A stretch of 64,000 bases of DNA. Origin: Nitrospira sp. (GTDB taxonomy: Bacteria; Nitrospirota; Nitrospiria; Nitrospirales; Nitrospiraceae). Below, in pieces: positions 1-9,865 of the stretch (positions within the stretch are counted from its first letter, which is position 1; the number at the start of each line of letters is the position of its first letter). The notes under the pieces are model-generated. The model saw nothing but the letters and a program-made list of their open reading frames with translations, had not been told where the DNA came from and did no database searches. A program made the position numbers and the translations under genes. The stretch spans positions 1 through 64,000 of the forward strand of contig VOPR01000003.1 of assembly GCA_009594995.1 (NCBI GenBank). The letters run 5' to 3'.

Positions 1-58
1 CGACCATGAACAACATTGCCAGCAGGGCCAACAGGATGCGTGGAGCCCGATCCCTCAC
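1..58 (-). CDS. Partial CDS, N-terminus of a secreted or membrane protein running off the left edge
   Basis: A GTG at 58-56 overlaps the hisH stop codon (GTGA), the same coupling used elsewhere in this operon. The 19 codons visible begin with a charged stretch (VRDRAPR) followed by hydrophobic residues, which looks like a signal peptide or membrane anchor. It is therefore unlikely to be hisA or hisF, which are soluble. Only the start can be seen, so no function can be given. A chance open frame over 58 bases is possible. Confidence 0.4.
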   Translation of the reverse strand, partial: MRDRAPRILLALLAMLFMV

Positions 59-663
59 GACCAAGCTCCGAATGTCTTGATCAGGTGCAGGCCGACCGCC
101 TGGCTCTTCTCAGGATGGAATTGGCACGCCACAACATTGTCTTTCCACACGGCGGAAGCAAAAGGCTTCCCATATTCAGTCACGGTCGCAATCACCGCGG
201 GGTCAGCTGGCTCAACATAGTAGGAATGCACAAAATAACAGTAACTGCCTGATGCGATCCCTGCAAACGGAGGTGCCGGCCGCACGACAGCGATATCGTT
301 CCACCCCATATGCGGCACCTTCAGCGAAGGATCCAACGCAAACTTCTTCACCCGTCCGGGAATGATCCCGAGCCCCTTGTGGAGACCGAACTCTTCACTC
401 TCCGTAAAGAGCAGTTGCAATCCCAGACAGATGCCCAAGAACGGCTTGCCAGATTGGATGGCCGCCTGTATCGGCGCGATCAATTCATATCGCTCCAGAT
501 TCGCCATGCAATCCCCGAATGCCCCCACCCCCGGCAACACGACGTGGCTCGCATCTGCTATGACGCGGGCATCCCGCGTGACCACAGCCTGATGGCCCAC
601 GGCTTCAAACGCCTTGGAGACACTGCGCAAGTTGCCCATGCCGTAGTCAATGATGGCTATCAT
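55..663 (-). CDS. hisH: Imidazole glycerol phosphate synthase, glutamine amidotransferase subunit HisH
   Basis: HisH hydrolyses glutamine and passes the ammonia to HisF, which makes imidazole glycerol phosphate and AICAR in cytosolic histidine synthesis. The 202-residue protein has the usual family length and opens with IIDYGMGNLRSV. The class I amidotransferase triad is visible: nucleophile Cys79 in FLGICLGLQ, and His183 and Glu185 in CQFHPEKSQ. It follows hisB after an 84-base gap on the same strand and is the last complete gene of the murA-his block. HisF, its obligatory partner, is not in the window and is expected to the left or elsewhere. Confidence 0.97.
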   Translation of the reverse strand: MIAIIDYGMGNLRSVSKAFEAVGHQAVVTRDARVIADASHVVLPGVGAFGDCMANLERYELIAPIQAAIQSGKPFLGICLGLQLLFTESEEFGLHKGLGIIPGRVKKFALDPSLKVPHMGWNDIAVVRPAPPFAGIASGSYCYFVHSYYVEPADPAVIATVTEYGKPFASAVWKDNVVACQFHPEKSQAVGLHLIKTFGAWS

Positions 664-747
664 GATCGCGTTCGCAGAAGAATCCTGAAGAACGGCCGGT
701 GTCGGAGCGGCAGGTCCCTCCCGCCGTATAAACCTGGCCGGTTGTAC

Positions 748-1353
748 CTAGAGGCTTCCCTTCGTCGACAGGACCGCCCCTGACAATCGCTCTTCCAGCA
801 TGGTGGCCTGATCCAGAGCCCTGGCCAACGCCTTGAAGATGGCTTCCATGATGTGGTGCGGATTCCGACCGTACTGAAGATTGACGTGGAGATTCAGGCC
901 GCCGTGGGTCACAAACGCCTGGAAAAAGTCCTCGAAGAGCCCCAGATCGAATGTTTTGATCTTCCGATCCGGAAGATTCACGTTGTAGACCAAGTATGGC
1001 CGGCCACTGAGATCTACTGTGACCTGCGCGAGGGTTTCGTCCAAAGGCACCGACGCCCACCCAAATCGCTTGATGCCGGCCTTTTCTCCCAAGGCCTGAT
1101 GCAGCGCCTTGCCCATGACGATCCCGACGTCTTCTACCGTATGATGTTCGTCGATGTCGATATCGCCCTTGGCTTGCACCGTGAGGTCAAAGAAGCCGTG
1201 CTTGGCCAACAGGTCCAGCATGTGATCGAAAAACCGAATGGAGGTCTCGATTTTCCCTTGCCCTGTCCCGTCCAGGACCCATTCGACACGGATATCGGTT
1301 TCTTTCGTCGCGCGATGAAGCGAGGCCTGCCTGGGAGCATCGGTCTTTTTCAT
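748..1353 (-). CDS. hisB: Imidazoleglycerol-phosphate dehydratase HisB
   Basis: This enzyme dehydrates imidazole glycerol phosphate to imidazole acetol phosphate, the step after HisF/HisH. At 201 residues it is the monofunctional form, without the histidinol-phosphatase domain of the enterobacterial fusion. The metal-binding signatures are present: [23 protein letters not shown] and a second His-rich motif [11 protein letters not shown]. Its ATG overlaps the hisD stop codon by four bases (ATGA), implying translational coupling with hisD. Confidence 0.97.
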   Translation of the reverse strand: MKKTDAPRQASLHRATKETDIRVEWVLDGTGQGKIETSIRFFDHMLDLLAKHGFFDLTVQAKGDIDIDEHHTVEDVGIVMGKALHQALGEKAGIKRFGWASVPLDETLAQVTVDLSGRPYLVYNVNLPDRKIKTFDLGLFEDFFQAFVTHGGLNLHVNLQYGRNPHHIMEAIFKALARALDQATMLEERLSGAVLSTKGSL

Positions 1354-2633
1354 GAGAACCTGCTTTGGGCTGATTTGGCATGCGCATCGAAGCCTTCAAT
1401 GTGCGCCAGTCTGACGATATGGTCCTTGGCTTTCGTCAATTCTTCCCTTGTGTAATGCACGATGTTGCTGACCTTCACGTAGTCGTTGACCGACAGCGGG
1501 GAAAAGAAGCGCGCGGTCGCGCCGGTCGGCAGCACATGGTTCGGGCCGGCCACATAATCGGCCACGGCAGGCGGCGTGTAGCGGCCCAGAAACAAGGCCC
1601 CCGCATGGCGGATCTGCTCCAAATAGTCGAACGGTCGATCAACTGACAGGGTCAGGTGCTCAGGGGCGATCTCGTTCGCCACATCAATGGCGGCATCCAT
1701 CGTCGGGACGACGAAGGCGACAAAATGCCGCGCAATCGATTTGGCCGCAATTTTCTCTCGCTGCAAGCCCTTCAATTGCACCTGAATCAAGCGCACGACC
1801 TCTTTGGCCAGTGATGCAGAGGTCGTGACCAAATACACTTGCGCATCTTCGTCATGCTCGGCCTCACACAGCAAATCCGCCGCCACATGCGCCGGCTTCG
1901 CGTCATCATCCGCCACCACTAACAACTCACTGGGACCGGCCACCATATCAATGCCGACGGTGCCATAGAGGAGCCGCTTGGCCGTGGCGACATACATATT
2001 TCCAGGCCCTACAATCTTATCGACCTTGGCAATCGTCTTCGTTCCGAACGCCATGGCCCCGATCGCCTGCACCCCACCGACCCGGTAAATCTCATCGACA
2101 CCGGCAATATCTGCGGCGACCAGCAAATACGGATTGATCTCGCCCTTCGGCGTGGGCGTACACATGACAATGCGCCGCACCCCGGCGACTTTCGCGGGAA
2201 TCGCGCACATCAGCACCGAGGAGGGGTACACAGCCTTACCACCGGGCACGTACACGCCGACCGCATCAAGCGCCGTGACCATCTGCCCGAGGGTCGCATT
2301 CTGTTCCTGATACATCCAGGTTTTGGTGCGCTGACGCTCGTGGAACTGCCGCACACGGTCCGCGGCATACCGCAGAGAATCACCCTCATCCTTCCGGATA
2401 TGGTAATAGGCTTCCTTGATCTCCTCCGGGGTGACACGGATCTGATCGGCCTTCAGCGACAACCGATCGAACTTCTTGGTGTACCGCAACACCGCGCGAT
2501 CCCCGCCTCGCTCCACCGCCTTGAGAATTGCGCGCACAGTTTTTTCGACACTCGCAGCCTGAGAACGCGAGCGGGTCGCGATTTTTCGCAACGCCTTGGC
2601 GAATGCCCGATCAGTACTCTCAAGAATGGTCAT
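1350..2633 (-). CDS. hisD: Histidinol dehydrogenase HisD
   Basis: HisD carries out the last two steps of histidine synthesis, oxidising L-histidinol to L-histidine with two NAD+ and a catalytic zinc. The 427-residue length is typical. Family signatures visible are [24 protein letters not shown] followed by [12 protein letters not shown], and the catalytic Glu-His pair in [12 protein letters not shown]. The gene overlaps hisB by four bases at its 3' end and lies 88 bases downstream of hisG, so it belongs to the same transcription unit. Confidence 0.97.
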   Translation of the reverse strand: MTILESTDRAFAKALRKIATRSRSQAASVEKTVRAILKAVERGGDRAVLRYTKKFDRLSLKADQIRVTPEEIKEAYYHIRKDEGDSLRYAADRVRQFHERQRTKTWMYQEQNATLGQMVTALDAVGVYVPGGKAVYPSSVLMCAIPAKVAGVRRIVMCTPTPKGEINPYLLVAADIAGVDEIYRVGGVQAIGAMAFGTKTIAKVDKIVGPGNMYVATAKRLLYGTVGIDMVAGPSELLVVADDDAKPAHVAADLLCEAEHDEDAQVYLVTTSASLAKEVVRLIQVQLKGLQREKIAAKSIARHFVAFVVPTMDAAIDVANEIAPEHLTLSVDRPFDYLEQIRHAGALFLGRYTPPAVADYVAGPNHVLPTGATARFFSPLSVNDYVKVSNIVHYTREELTKAKDHIVRLAHIEGFDAHAKSAQSRFS

Positions 2634-2721
2634 GACATCCGTCCTGTCGCCGCGCCACCCGGATGGAAGAATCCGCTCGCTCGCAACCCTACAGCTACCT
2701 GCGTGGGATAGGTCGACCGTG

Positions 2722-3396
2722 CTATTCCGCCGCCACGGCTGCGCGCAGCCGATCGATCAACACCTGCAACGATTCGTGTTTCAATTTGAGGCTGGCCCGA
2801 TTCACGATCAACCGGGCGGTGGAGTGGGTAATCACCTCCACCTCCGCCAGATCATGGGCCCGCAAGGTACTGCCCGTTTCAACCAGATCGACAATCCGAT
2901 CCGCCAGGCCGACAATCGGGGCAAGCTCTATCGACCCATACAGTTTGACAATCTCCACCGGCACCCCACGCTGATTAAAATAGCGTTCAGTGACGTTGGG
3001 ATACTTTGTCGCCACTCGGATCTTGGACGACCACCGATCCGGTGAAGGCTGCCCCTGCAGTGCGGCGACGGAGATTCTACACGCTCCCACCTTCAAATCC
3101 AACGGCTCGTAGACGTCGCTGCCCTGCTCCAACAAGACATCTTTCCCTACCACTCCGACATCAGCCGCTCCATGTTCGACATAGGTTGGCACATCGGTCG
3201 GCCTGACAATCAAGAAGGTCGCATCATTGGCGGTGCAGTCAAAGACCAACTTTCGGCTTTCCACAGAAAGGCCGGAGCTGTAATACCCGGCCTGCTTCAT
3301 CAGATGCAGCACCGGCCCCAGCAATTTCCCCTTCGACAGCGCGATCGTAAGCCCTTTCGGCCTTGCGTCTCCTGATCTTCTCGCCCCCACGCTCAC
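2722..3396 (-). CDS. hisG: ATP phosphoribosyltransferase, short catalytic form HisG(S)
   Basis: HisG condenses ATP and PRPP in the first, committed step of histidine synthesis. At 224 residues it is the short form, which lacks the C-terminal ACT-like regulatory domain and in known systems needs the HisRS-like subunit HisZ for activity and feedback control. The N-terminus [12 protein letters not shown] and the PRPP-binding stretch [18 protein letters not shown] fit the family. The GTG start at 3396 overlaps the murA stop codon (GTGA). No hisZ is visible in this window. Confidence 0.95.
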   Translation of the reverse strand: MSVGARRSGDARPKGLTIALSKGKLLGPVLHLMKQAGYYSSGLSVESRKLVFDCTANDATFLIVRPTDVPTYVEHGAADVGVVGKDVLLEQGSDVYEPLDLKVGACRISVAALQGQPSPDRWSSKIRVATKYPNVTERYFNQRGVPVEIVKLYGSIELAPIVGLADRIVDLVETGSTLRAHDLAEVEVITHSTARLIVNRASLKLKHESLQVLIDRLRAAVAAE

Positions 3397-4649
3397 TTCC
3401 CCTTTCTTCGCTCGATGCTGGCACCCAAGGCTCGAAACTTTTCTTCCAGCCGTTCATAGCCTCGATCAAGGTGATACACTCGTGACACTTCAGTGCTGCC
3501 TTCAGCCGCGAGCCCGGCGACGATGAGGCCCGCGCTGGCTCGAAGATCAGAGGCCATGACCGGTGCACCCGTCAATCGTTCCTTGCCGGTAATCACCACC
3601 CGATTGCCCTCGACGCGAATGTCCGCCCCCATGCGCCGCAACTCTTCCACGTGCATGAAACGGCTCTCGAAGATGGTTTCCGTGACCACGCTGGTCCCTT
3701 CCGCCACCGCCATGAGGGCCACAAACTGCGCCTGCATATCAGTGGGGAAGCCGGGATGCGGGCTGGTGCGTACATTCGTCCCCTTCAAACGCCCGGTCAC
3801 TTTGAGACGAACCCGCTCCTTTTCCTCAAGGAGCTCGACACCACTTTCCCGCAGCTTCATCAACAGCGGCTCCATATGTTCTGGACGACAACGATCGACC
3901 AGCACCTCACCGCCGGTAATGGCTCCGGCCACAAGATACGTCCCCGCCTCGATGCGGTCTGGAATGACTTCATGGTCCGCGCCATGTAATTCCGTCACGC
4001 CTTCAATGGTAATCATGTCCGTTCCCGCACCGACGATGCGCGCACCGCGCTTGACGAGGAACGCGGCCAGGTCGGTGATTTCAGGTTCTTTTGCCGCGTT
4101 TTCCAGTACCGTGGTGCCCTCTGCGAGCACGGCCGCCATCATGAGGTTCTCTGTACCGGTGACACTGGGCGTGTCAAAGTAGATGCGGCTACCCCGCAGG
4201 CGACGCGCGGTGGCCTTGATATACCCATGTTCGATTTCAACAGTCGCGCCCATTTTTTCAAGGCCAGCCAAATGAAAATTCACCGGTCGAGACCCGATCG
4301 CGCAACCACCGGGAAGCGACACTTTCGCCTCGCCCAATCGCGCCACCAGTGGGCCTAACACCAATACCGATGCGCGCATGGTGCGGACCAGGTCATACGG
4401 CGCTTCCGTTGAAGCGATTGCCTGGGCCTGCACAACGGTATGCTCACCCTCCTGGGCGACCGCAATACCCAACATCCCCAGCAACTTCCCCATGGTCAGC
4501 ACATCAACCACTCGCGGCATGTTCGACAGCACACATTCACCGCCGCCAAGAATGGTCGAGGCAAGAATCGGCAGCGCGGCGTTCTTCGCCCCGCTGGTGC
4601 GGACTTCCCCTTGAAGCCGGCGTCCACCTTCAATAATGATTTGATCCAT
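3393..4649 (-). CDS. murA: UDP-N-acetylglucosamine 1-carboxyvinyltransferase MurA
   Basis: MurA transfers enolpyruvate from PEP to UDP-GlcNAc, the first committed step of cytosolic peptidoglycan precursor synthesis and the target of fosfomycin. The 418-residue frame starts at MDQIIIEGG. The frame stays open further upstream, but that stretch lies inside prmC and is not MurA-like. Lys22 ([11 protein letters not shown]) and the catalytic Cys116 ([11 protein letters not shown]) are present, so the fosfomycin-sensitive Cys form is predicted. It begins 19 bases after prmC ends and is coupled to hisG downstream. Confidence 0.96.
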   Translation of the reverse strand: MDQIIIEGGRRLQGEVRTSGAKNAALPILASTILGGGECVLSNMPRVVDVLTMGKLLGMLGIAVAQEGEHTVVQAQAIASTEAPYDLVRTMRASVLVLGPLVARLGEAKVSLPGGCAIGSRPVNFHLAGLEKMGATVEIEHGYIKATARRLRGSRIYFDTPSVTGTENLMMAAVLAEGTTVLENAAKEPEITDLAAFLVKRGARIVGAGTDMITIEGVTELHGADHEVIPDRIEAGTYLVAGAITGGEVLVDRCRPEHMEPLLMKLRESGVELLEEKERVRLKVTGRLKGTNVRTSPHPGFPTDMQAQFVALMAVAEGTSVVTETIFESRFMHVEELRRMGADIRVEGNRVVITGKERLTGAPVMASDLRASAGLIVAGLAAEGSTEVSRVYHLDRGYERLEEKFRALGASIERRKGK

Positions 4650-4668
4650 CGCTTTTAGATCGCCGAAT

Positions 4669-5595
4669 CTACCCTGCCGGGCGGACTGCGCTCGCTTCCT
4701 TTTTCTCGAAACAGACCACGCGGTCAATCCCGCCCTGATCCCGCAGAACAGAAGCGGTGCGAAACCATCCGCTGGCCTCAGCCTGGAGACAGACAGCAGC
4801 CGCCTGGCCCATTCCCACCTCCATCAGAAGGACACCTCCTGGCTTCAAAAAAGCAGGCGCTTGCTGGAGGAGCCGGCGATGCACATCCATGCCATCGCGG
4901 CCTCCCGCGAGAGCCAACCGGGGTTCGAAGTCTCTCACCTCGGGCTGGAGGGCCGGCAACTCACGATCAGCAATATACGGGGGGTTGGAGAGAATCACAT
5001 CCGCCTGATACGCCCAGACCTCATCACTCAACGGAGCCAGGAGATCCCCAAGGAAGCACTCGATTCGTGACTCAACTTCATGCTGCGCCATATTGGCTCG
5101 TGCCACCGCCAATGCGTCCGGCGAGATATCAATCGCCGCCACCCGCACCGCCGGCAAAGCCAACGCCACCGACACCGCCAAACAGCCGGACCCCGTCCCC
5201 ACATCTACGACTGCAGGAGAGGGATTGTGCGCGCACCGACGAATTGCCTCTTCAACCAACAACTCACTCTCCGGACGGGGAATGAGGACCGAAGGCGTAA
5301 CACGGAAGTCCCGTCCGCAAAACTCCTGCGTCCCGAGCAAATACTGCAGCGGTTCACGATTGGCCCGTCGTGCCACCAACACCCGCACGCGGTCGCATTC
5401 CGGGTTCGTCATACGCCGTTCCGGGTTGAGCCGTTGCATGAGCGGCGACAACTGCAGCACATGCTCCAGCAACCAGGCGGCCTCCAATGCCGGCTGGTCG
5501 ATCCCGGCTGCGTTCAGACAACGTTCGGCGTCAGACAGCAGCGCACCGAGGCTCTGCGCGGGCGAGACGACGTTGTCGAGTTGCTGCTGGCTCAT
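4669..5595 (-). CDS. prmC: Peptide chain release factor N5-glutamine methyltransferase PrmC
   Basis: PrmC methylates the glutamine of the GGQ motif in release factors RF1 and RF2, using S-adenosylmethionine. The 308-residue protein has the family's helical N-terminal domain and then a Rossmann domain with the SAM motif [10 protein letters not shown] (131-140) and the substrate-binding NPPY (204-207). Its ATG overlaps the stop of prfA, which encodes its substrate, so enzyme and substrate are translationally coupled. This is a widespread bacterial arrangement. Confidence 0.96.
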   Translation of the reverse strand: MSQQQLDNVVSPAQSLGALLSDAERCLNAAGIDQPALEAAWLLEHVLQLSPLMQRLNPERRMTNPECDRVRVLVARRANREPLQYLLGTQEFCGRDFRVTPSVLIPRPESELLVEEAIRRCAHNPSPAVVDVGTGSGCLAVSVALALPAVRVAAIDISPDALAVARANMAQHEVESRIECFLGDLLAPLSDEVWAYQADVILSNPPYIADRELPALQPEVRDFEPRLALAGGRDGMDVHRRLLQQAPAFLKPGGVLLMEVGMGQAAAVCLQAEASGWFRTASVLRDQGGIDRVVCFEKKEASAVRPAG

Positions 5596-6674
5596 TTCGT
5601 TTCCAGGCTGGCCAAGTGTTCGTAGTGTGCCCGCAACGCTTGCACAATTTCTTCCAGATCACCGGCCAAGACTTGGTCAAGCTTGTGGACAGTCAACCCG
5701 ATGCGGTGATCGGTCACCCGATTCTGGGGGAAATTGTAGGTACGGATTTTCTCGCTCCGGTCACCCGTCCCTACCTGCGATTTCCGGTTTTGTGCGATTT
5801 CCGCTTCCTGTTTTTCACGCTCGGCTTCGACAATCCGCGCCCGCAAATTCCGCATGGCTTTTGTTCGATTCTTGAGCTGCGAGCGCTCATCCTGGCAGCT
5901 GACGACCACACCGGTCGGGATGTGGGTAATACGAACCGCCGAGTAGGTCGTATTGACACTCTGCCCACCCGCACCTGACGAACAAAACGTGTCGATACGC
6001 AAATCTTTCGGATCGATATGCACTTCGACCTCATCCACCTCCGGCATGACTGCCACCGTCACCGTCGAGGTATGAATTCTTCCGCTGGCTTCAGTGGTCG
6101 GCACGCGCTGCACGCGGTGTACTCCGCTTTCGTACCGGAGTCGACCGTACGCGCCCTTCCCTTCAAGGAGCGCAATCACTTCTCGATACCCACCGATGCC
6201 GGTCTCAGACGCATCCACCACTTCTAACTTGAGCCGGTTGCGCTCAGCATACTTGAGGTACATCCGGAACAGATCTCCGGCAAACAGTGCCGCCTCGTCC
6301 CCGCCCGTTCCAGCCCTGATTTCAAGGAACATATTCTTCTCGTCACGCGGATCTTTCGGAGTGAGAAAGTCCTTGGCGCGAGTTTCAAGATCCAACACTT
6401 GCTGCTTGAGATGGGCACTTTCCTCCGCGAAGAGCTGCTTCATCTCTGGCCCGGTCGAGGCATCTTGTAGCATGGCCGACACCTCGTCCAGCTGCTTGTT
6501 CAGCTCAGAGTACACACCAAATTGGAGGGCCGATTCCTCCAACTCTGTCCGTTCCTTGTTCAGCTTATGGATCATCCCCGGTTGATTGAGGATAGCGGGA
6601 TCCATGAGTTGGTTGGTCAACTCCTGATGGCGCGCAGCCATCCCTTCCCACTTCTTGATCAGCCCCTCTTCCAT
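5592..6674 (-). CDS. prfA: Peptide chain release factor 1
   Basis: RF1 recognises UAA and UAG in the ribosomal A site and triggers peptide release. From the ATG at 6674 the protein is 360 residues, the normal length. The GGQ catalytic loop is at 236-238 ([11 protein letters not shown]), and the codon-recognition tripeptide reads PTT at 192-194, where PAT or PVT is usual. An upstream in-frame start would extend into the terminator of rpmE and adds no family sequence. The 3' end overlaps prmC. Confidence 0.96.
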   Translation of the reverse strand: MEEGLIKKWEGMAARHQELTNQLMDPAILNQPGMIHKLNKERTELEESALQFGVYSELNKQLDEVSAMLQDASTGPEMKQLFAEESAHLKQQVLDLETRAKDFLTPKDPRDEKNMFLEIRAGTGGDEAALFAGDLFRMYLKYAERNRLKLEVVDASETGIGGYREVIALLEGKGAYGRLRYESGVHRVQRVPTTEASGRIHTSTVTVAVMPEVDEVEVHIDPKDLRIDTFCSSGAGGQSVNTTYSAVRITHIPTGVVVSCQDERSQLKNRTKAMRNLRARIVEAEREKQEAEIAQNRKSQVGTGDRSEKIRTYNFPQNRVTDHRIGLTVHKLDQVLAGDLEEIVQALRAHYEHLASLETK

Positions 6675-6710
6675 ATCCCGCCCAATCCGGCCGTAGCCCG
6701 CATCGCCCCC

Positions 6711-6749
6711 AAAAAACAAGAGACCCTGCCCCAAAAGGAAGCAGGGTCT
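6711..6749 (-). terminator. Rho-independent terminator after rpmE
   Basis: On the minus strand a nine-base stem (AGACCCTGC at 6749-6741, GCAGGGTCT at 6729-6721) encloses an 11-base loop and is followed within a few bases by six T residues (complement of 6716-6711). It lies between rpmE and prfA, so rho/rpmE transcripts should mostly end here and prfA probably needs readthrough or its own promoter. Confidence 0.85.
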
Positions 6750-6770
6750 CCATGATGTCCTGACTGAGGC

Positions 6771-6977
6771 CTACTTATCTTTTTTGGCGTACTTCTTCTT
6801 AAACCGTTCGACACGCCCTTCCGTATCGACGATTTTCTGGGTTCCCGTAAAGAACGGATGGCACCCGGCACAAATGTCGACCTTGATGTCTCCGATGGTG
6901 GATCGCGTCTTGAACGTGTTCCCGCAAGCACAATGCACAGTAGCTTCACGGTAGACCGGATGAATTCCCTTTTGCAT
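6771..6977 (-). CDS. rpmE: 50S ribosomal protein L31 (zinc-binding form)
   Basis: L31 sits at the subunit interface of the ribosome. The 68-residue protein has the zinc-ligand pattern of the C+ type: Cys16 and Cys18 (CACGN) and Cys36 and Cys39 (CAGCH). It has the family sequence [11 protein letters not shown] and the conserved HPFFTGTQK. The gene is 95 bases downstream of rho on the same strand, a common rho-rpmE pairing, and is followed by a clear terminator. Confidence 0.96.
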   Translation of the reverse strand: MQKGIHPVYREATVHCACGNTFKTRSTIGDIKVDICAGCHPFFTGTQKIVDTEGRVERFKKKYAKKDK

Positions 6978-7072
6978 ACCTGCTCCTCTACTGACCTTGA
7001 TTCGTTGACTCGGACCTGCTCGCCAGGGTGCACGACTTTACACTGGAGTGGCCCGCACTGGCAAGCGGTAGC

Positions 7073-8320
7073 CTACCGATTCATAGATTGCAAAAATTCC
7101 TGATTGGTTTTAGTGCCGCCGATCTTGTCCATCAAGAACTCCATGGCTTCCATGGTTCCCAACGGGCTCAAGACCTTGCGCAGAATCCACATCTTGTTCA
7201 ACCGGTCGCGGTCGACCAACAGCTCTTCCTTGCGTGTGCCGGACTGGCTGATGTCGATCGCCGGGAAGAGACGCTTGTCGGCCAACCGCCGATCCAAGTG
7301 TACTTCCATGTTACCGGTTCCCTTGAATTCTTCAAAAATCACGTCATCCATGCGGCTACCGGTATCGATCAACGCGGTGGCCATGATGGTCAAACTCCCG
7401 CCATTCTCAATATTTCTCGCTGCACCAAAGAATCGCTTGGGCCGCTGCAGCGCATTGGAGTCAAGACCACCGGAGAGGACCTTTCCGCTTGGAGGCGCGA
7501 TCGTGTTGTACGCTCTGGCCAACCGGGTAATGCTATCGAGCAAAATCACCACGTCCTTCTTGTGCTCGACGAGCCGCTTCGCTTTTTCCAACACCATTTC
7601 TGCGACCTGTGCGTGCCGTTGAGCCGGCTCGTCGAAGGTTGAACTGATAACTTCAGCCTTCACCTGACGCTGCCAGTCGGTGACTTCTTCCGGACGCTCG
7701 TCGATCAGGAGGACAATAAGAGTGACTTCCTTATGATTCTTGAGGATGGCGCGGGCGATCGCCTGCAACAACATCGTTTTTCCGGTTCGGGGAGCCGCAA
7801 CTATCAGGCCGCGCTGCCCCTTCCCGATCGGCGTCGTGAGGTCCATGACGCGCGTACAATATTCCTCTCGGTCAAATTCGAGATTGAGGCGTTCTTCAGG
7901 ATAGAGGGGGGTCAGGTTATCGAACAGAATCTTGTCACGCGCGACTTCCGGATCCTCGTAATTGACCTTTTCCACCTTGAGCAAGGCGAAATAGCGCTCG
8001 CTCTCCTTGGGCGGACGTATTTGCCCCGACACAATATCGCCCGTCCTCAAATTGAACCGGCGTATCTGCGAGGGGGAGATATAGATATCGTCAGGCCCCG
8101 GGAGATAATTGGAGTCAGGAGCTCGGAGGAAGCCGAAGCCATCCGGCAAGGTCTCCAACACGCCTTCGCCGAACACAACGCCATTCTTCTCAGTCTGCGC
8201 CTGCAAAATGGCGAAAATGAGCTCTTGTTTGCGAAGGTTCGCTGCACCTTCAATCTTCAAATCCCGCGCCACCTCATTCAGGTCGGCAATCGACTTCTGC
8301 TTGAGTTCCGCGAGATGCAT
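7073..8320 (-). CDS. rho: Transcription termination factor Rho
   Basis: Rho is the hexameric RNA-dependent ATPase that terminates untranslated transcripts. From [10 protein letters not shown] (start 8320) it is 415 residues. This start is preferred over an ATG 24 bases upstream because AGGGGA lies at proper spacing before it. Visible domains are the N-terminal Rho-N helix bundle, the cold-shock-like RNA-binding domain (GFGFLRAP), the Walker A motif (AAPRTGKT) and the C-terminal loop ([19 protein letters not shown]). It shows no large N-terminal insertion. Confidence 0.96.
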   Translation of the reverse strand: MHLAELKQKSIADLNEVARDLKIEGAANLRKQELIFAILQAQTEKNGVVFGEGVLETLPDGFGFLRAPDSNYLPGPDDIYISPSQIRRFNLRTGDIVSGQIRPPKESERYFALLKVEKVNYEDPEVARDKILFDNLTPLYPEERLNLEFDREEYCTRVMDLTTPIGKGQRGLIVAAPRTGKTMLLQAIARAILKNHKEVTLIVLLIDERPEEVTDWQRQVKAEVISSTFDEPAQRHAQVAEMVLEKAKRLVEHKKDVVILLDSITRLARAYNTIAPPSGKVLSGGLDSNALQRPKRFFGAARNIENGGSLTIMATALIDTGSRMDDVIFEEFKGTGNMEVHLDRRLADKRLFPAIDISQSGTRKEELLVDRDRLNKMWILRKVLSPLGTMEAMEFLMDKIGGTKTNQEFLQSMNR

Positions 8321-8344
8321 AACTTCCCCTTTAACCTGTGTCAT

Positions 8345-8821
8345 ACCTCTTCCCTATCAGGCTCTCAACCCGATAGCTCCCCAAAATGAGAAAAACGATT
8401 TAGTACTCATGAACGAATTCACGGAAGTGATTGTCTAGGTGTCAACCTGCTGGTTGTTTATGGCAGGAGCGCTCTGATGAAGGCGTTGTTGATTGAGAAT
8501 TTGCAGAAATGAAAGCAACCCACTGTTCCACACTCGACGCTGAACTACCCTGGGATTGTTACGATTGGATTGGGCTCGGGAGCTGATGCACAGAAGGTAT
8601 TGCGTTATCTCAGAATCGCGAAGTTGCCCTGATTCTAGCGTCAGGCCCGTTCGTTGTCAACAAATTAAAGCCCGAAAAGAACTTTCACGCCCAGGGCCGC
8701 AGAACGGTACATGACATGAGATTCGGCTTTCAAGTCGCACAGGCCTAATTTTACTGCCTGCCGATCAGCCTTGGTTGCAGCCCACAGACTGTTATGTTAA
8801 AGATCGCGCGGGAAATTATTT
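8345..8821. other. Intergenic region between divergent rho and DUF2203 genes
   Basis: No convincing coding frame is seen in about 480 bases. On the minus strand TTGACA (8445-8440) with a poor -10 (GTGAAT, 8422-8417) is a weak candidate for the rho promoter, leaving a leader of about 90 bases. The middle (8450-8760) shows no hairpin with a U tract. An unrecognised small RNA cannot be excluded. Confidence 0.5.
8771..8798 (+). promoter_or_regulatory. Candidate sigma-70 promoter for the DUF2203 gene
   Basis: TTGGTT (8771-8776) and TATGTT (8793-8798) are separated by 16 bases and lie just upstream of the start at 8822. The match to consensus is partial, and the predicted leader would be short, about 15-20 bases. 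Confidence 0.35.
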
Positions 8822-9235
8822 ATGGCAAAATCAGATCACGATACCCCCGATCGCATTTTCACGCTGGCGGAAGCCAATGAGCTTCTCCCTCAGCTTAATC
8901 AACGCTTTACGGCCGTACGCCAGGCCAAGACCGTCATTGCAAATACCAAAGACGAAGTACGCAAGGCCAGTGAGAAAGCTGCGTCGGGAGGGGGAACCCC
9001 GGTCGGCGCCCTCTACATTCGAGCGCTCCATGAAATTAGTGGTAGCCTGCAGGCCATTCACGAGCTCGGAGTAGTGATCAAGGACGTGGACCTGGGATTG
9101 TGCGACTTCCCTTATAAACTTGAAGGCCGGATTGTGTACCTATGCTGGAAGTTTGGCGAAGAAGAGATTCGATGGTGGCACGAGATTTCTTGTGGCTATA
9201 AGGATCGACACCCCCTCGACGAAAGTGCCGGTTAA
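8822..9235 (+). CDS. DUF2203 family protein
   Basis: This 137-residue cytosolic protein matches the DUF2203 pattern. It begins with an FTLAEANELLPQL helix, has a central helical stretch, then GVVIKDVDLGLCDFPYKLEGR and VYLCWKFGEEEIRWWHE, and ends with the conserved HPL. No function is established for the family. It starts at ATG 8822 and is followed 12 bases later by the YciI-like gene, so the two are probably co-transcribed. No signal peptide or membrane segment is visible. Confidence 0.85.
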   Translation: MAKSDHDTPDRIFTLAEANELLPQLNQRFTAVRQAKTVIANTKDEVRKASEKAASGGGTPVGALYIRALHEISGSLQAIHELGVVIKDVDLGLCDFPYKLEGRIVYLCWKFGEEEIRWWHEISCGYKDRHPLDESAG

Positions 9236-9247
9236 CAGGAACCCCCT

Positions 9248-9535
9248 ATGAAATTTGTCATTCTCGGCTTTGACGGGCCTGAGGGCCAGGCGAAGCGCAA
9301 AATTCACCGAGCAGCGCATCTCGCTAACCTCGAACCCCTAAACCGCCAAGGCAGGGTGCTTCTGGCTGGCCCCTTCACCGACCAGGCTGGCAGCTTGATC
9401 ATTATTGAGGCCAACTCACTGGAAGAGGCGAAACAAATCGCCCAGGACGATCCCTACACCGTTCACGGAATTTTCGAACGCGTGGAGGTTCACCCCTTCC
9501 AACAGGTACTCCCCCCCTTATCACCTACCATGTGA
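9248..9535 (+). CDS. YciI-like (YCII-related) domain protein
   Basis: A 95-residue protein with the dimeric alpha/beta (ferredoxin-like) YciI fold. It has an N-terminal strand (MKFVILGFDG), a helix carrying the family histidines (RAAHLANLEPL), then GRVLLAGPFTDQAGSLIIIEA and a conserved DDPYTVHGIFERVEVHPF. YciI relatives include muconolactone isomerase-like and chlorite dismutase-related small enzymes, but most have no known substrate. The strong RBS before it and the short gap to the DUF2203 gene suggest one operon. Confidence 0.85.
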   Translation: MKFVILGFDGPEGQAKRKIHRAAHLANLEPLNRQGRVLLAGPFTDQAGSLIIIEANSLEEAKQIAQDDPYTVHGIFERVEVHPFQQVLPPLSPTM

Positions 9536-9865
9536 TTGAAGCCTTGGCAGACATTCACATTCGAATGGATCCTGAAAATACAGGTAGATGGAGCCAGCCG
9601 CAGACCGCAATCTGCTGCTTTGCCAGATTGACAACTCAAAAGATTGCCACCTATAATGCGCACTTAGCGTCGTTGTGAAGGCGTGATTTCTGTAGTTCAA
9701 AAGACCTAACTGCCTTCTTAGACGTTGGCCCTAAATTTCCCCACAGTGGGCCTTCTGCCGTGTTGCAGAAAAACATCGAGAAAGCATAGAGTGACTTGAC
9801 CCCACGCTTTAACCGAGGGTGTCCCTTCTCCAAGTTTGTTAACCCCAAAAAGAGAGCAGGTTCGA
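9536..9865 (+). other. Promoter region and long 5' leader of the oxidoreductase operon
   Basis: No gene is seen in these 330 bases. They hold the consensus promoter at 9628-9657 and then about 200 bases of predicted untranslated leader, ending with GAGCAGG before the ATG at 9866. A short hairpin (CCCACAGTGGG near 9741-9751) is visible, but no riboswitch class is recognised. Confidence 0.6.
9628..9657 (+). promoter_or_regulatory. Consensus sigma-70 promoter of the 2-oxoacid oxidoreductase operon
   Basis: TTGACA (9628-9633) and TATAAT (9652-9657) both match consensus exactly, with an 18-base spacer. Transcription would start near 9664, about 200 bases before the first start codon. Confidence 0.85.

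Noticed and set aside
853..1455. Long open frame on the plus strand opposite hisB/hisD
   Set aside because: It is the complement of well-supported histidine genes, has no family resemblance and no RBS.
8450..8760. Possible 6S-like or other small RNA upstream of the DUF2203 gene
   Set aside because: No long closing stem with central bubble and no terminator could be identified by eye.
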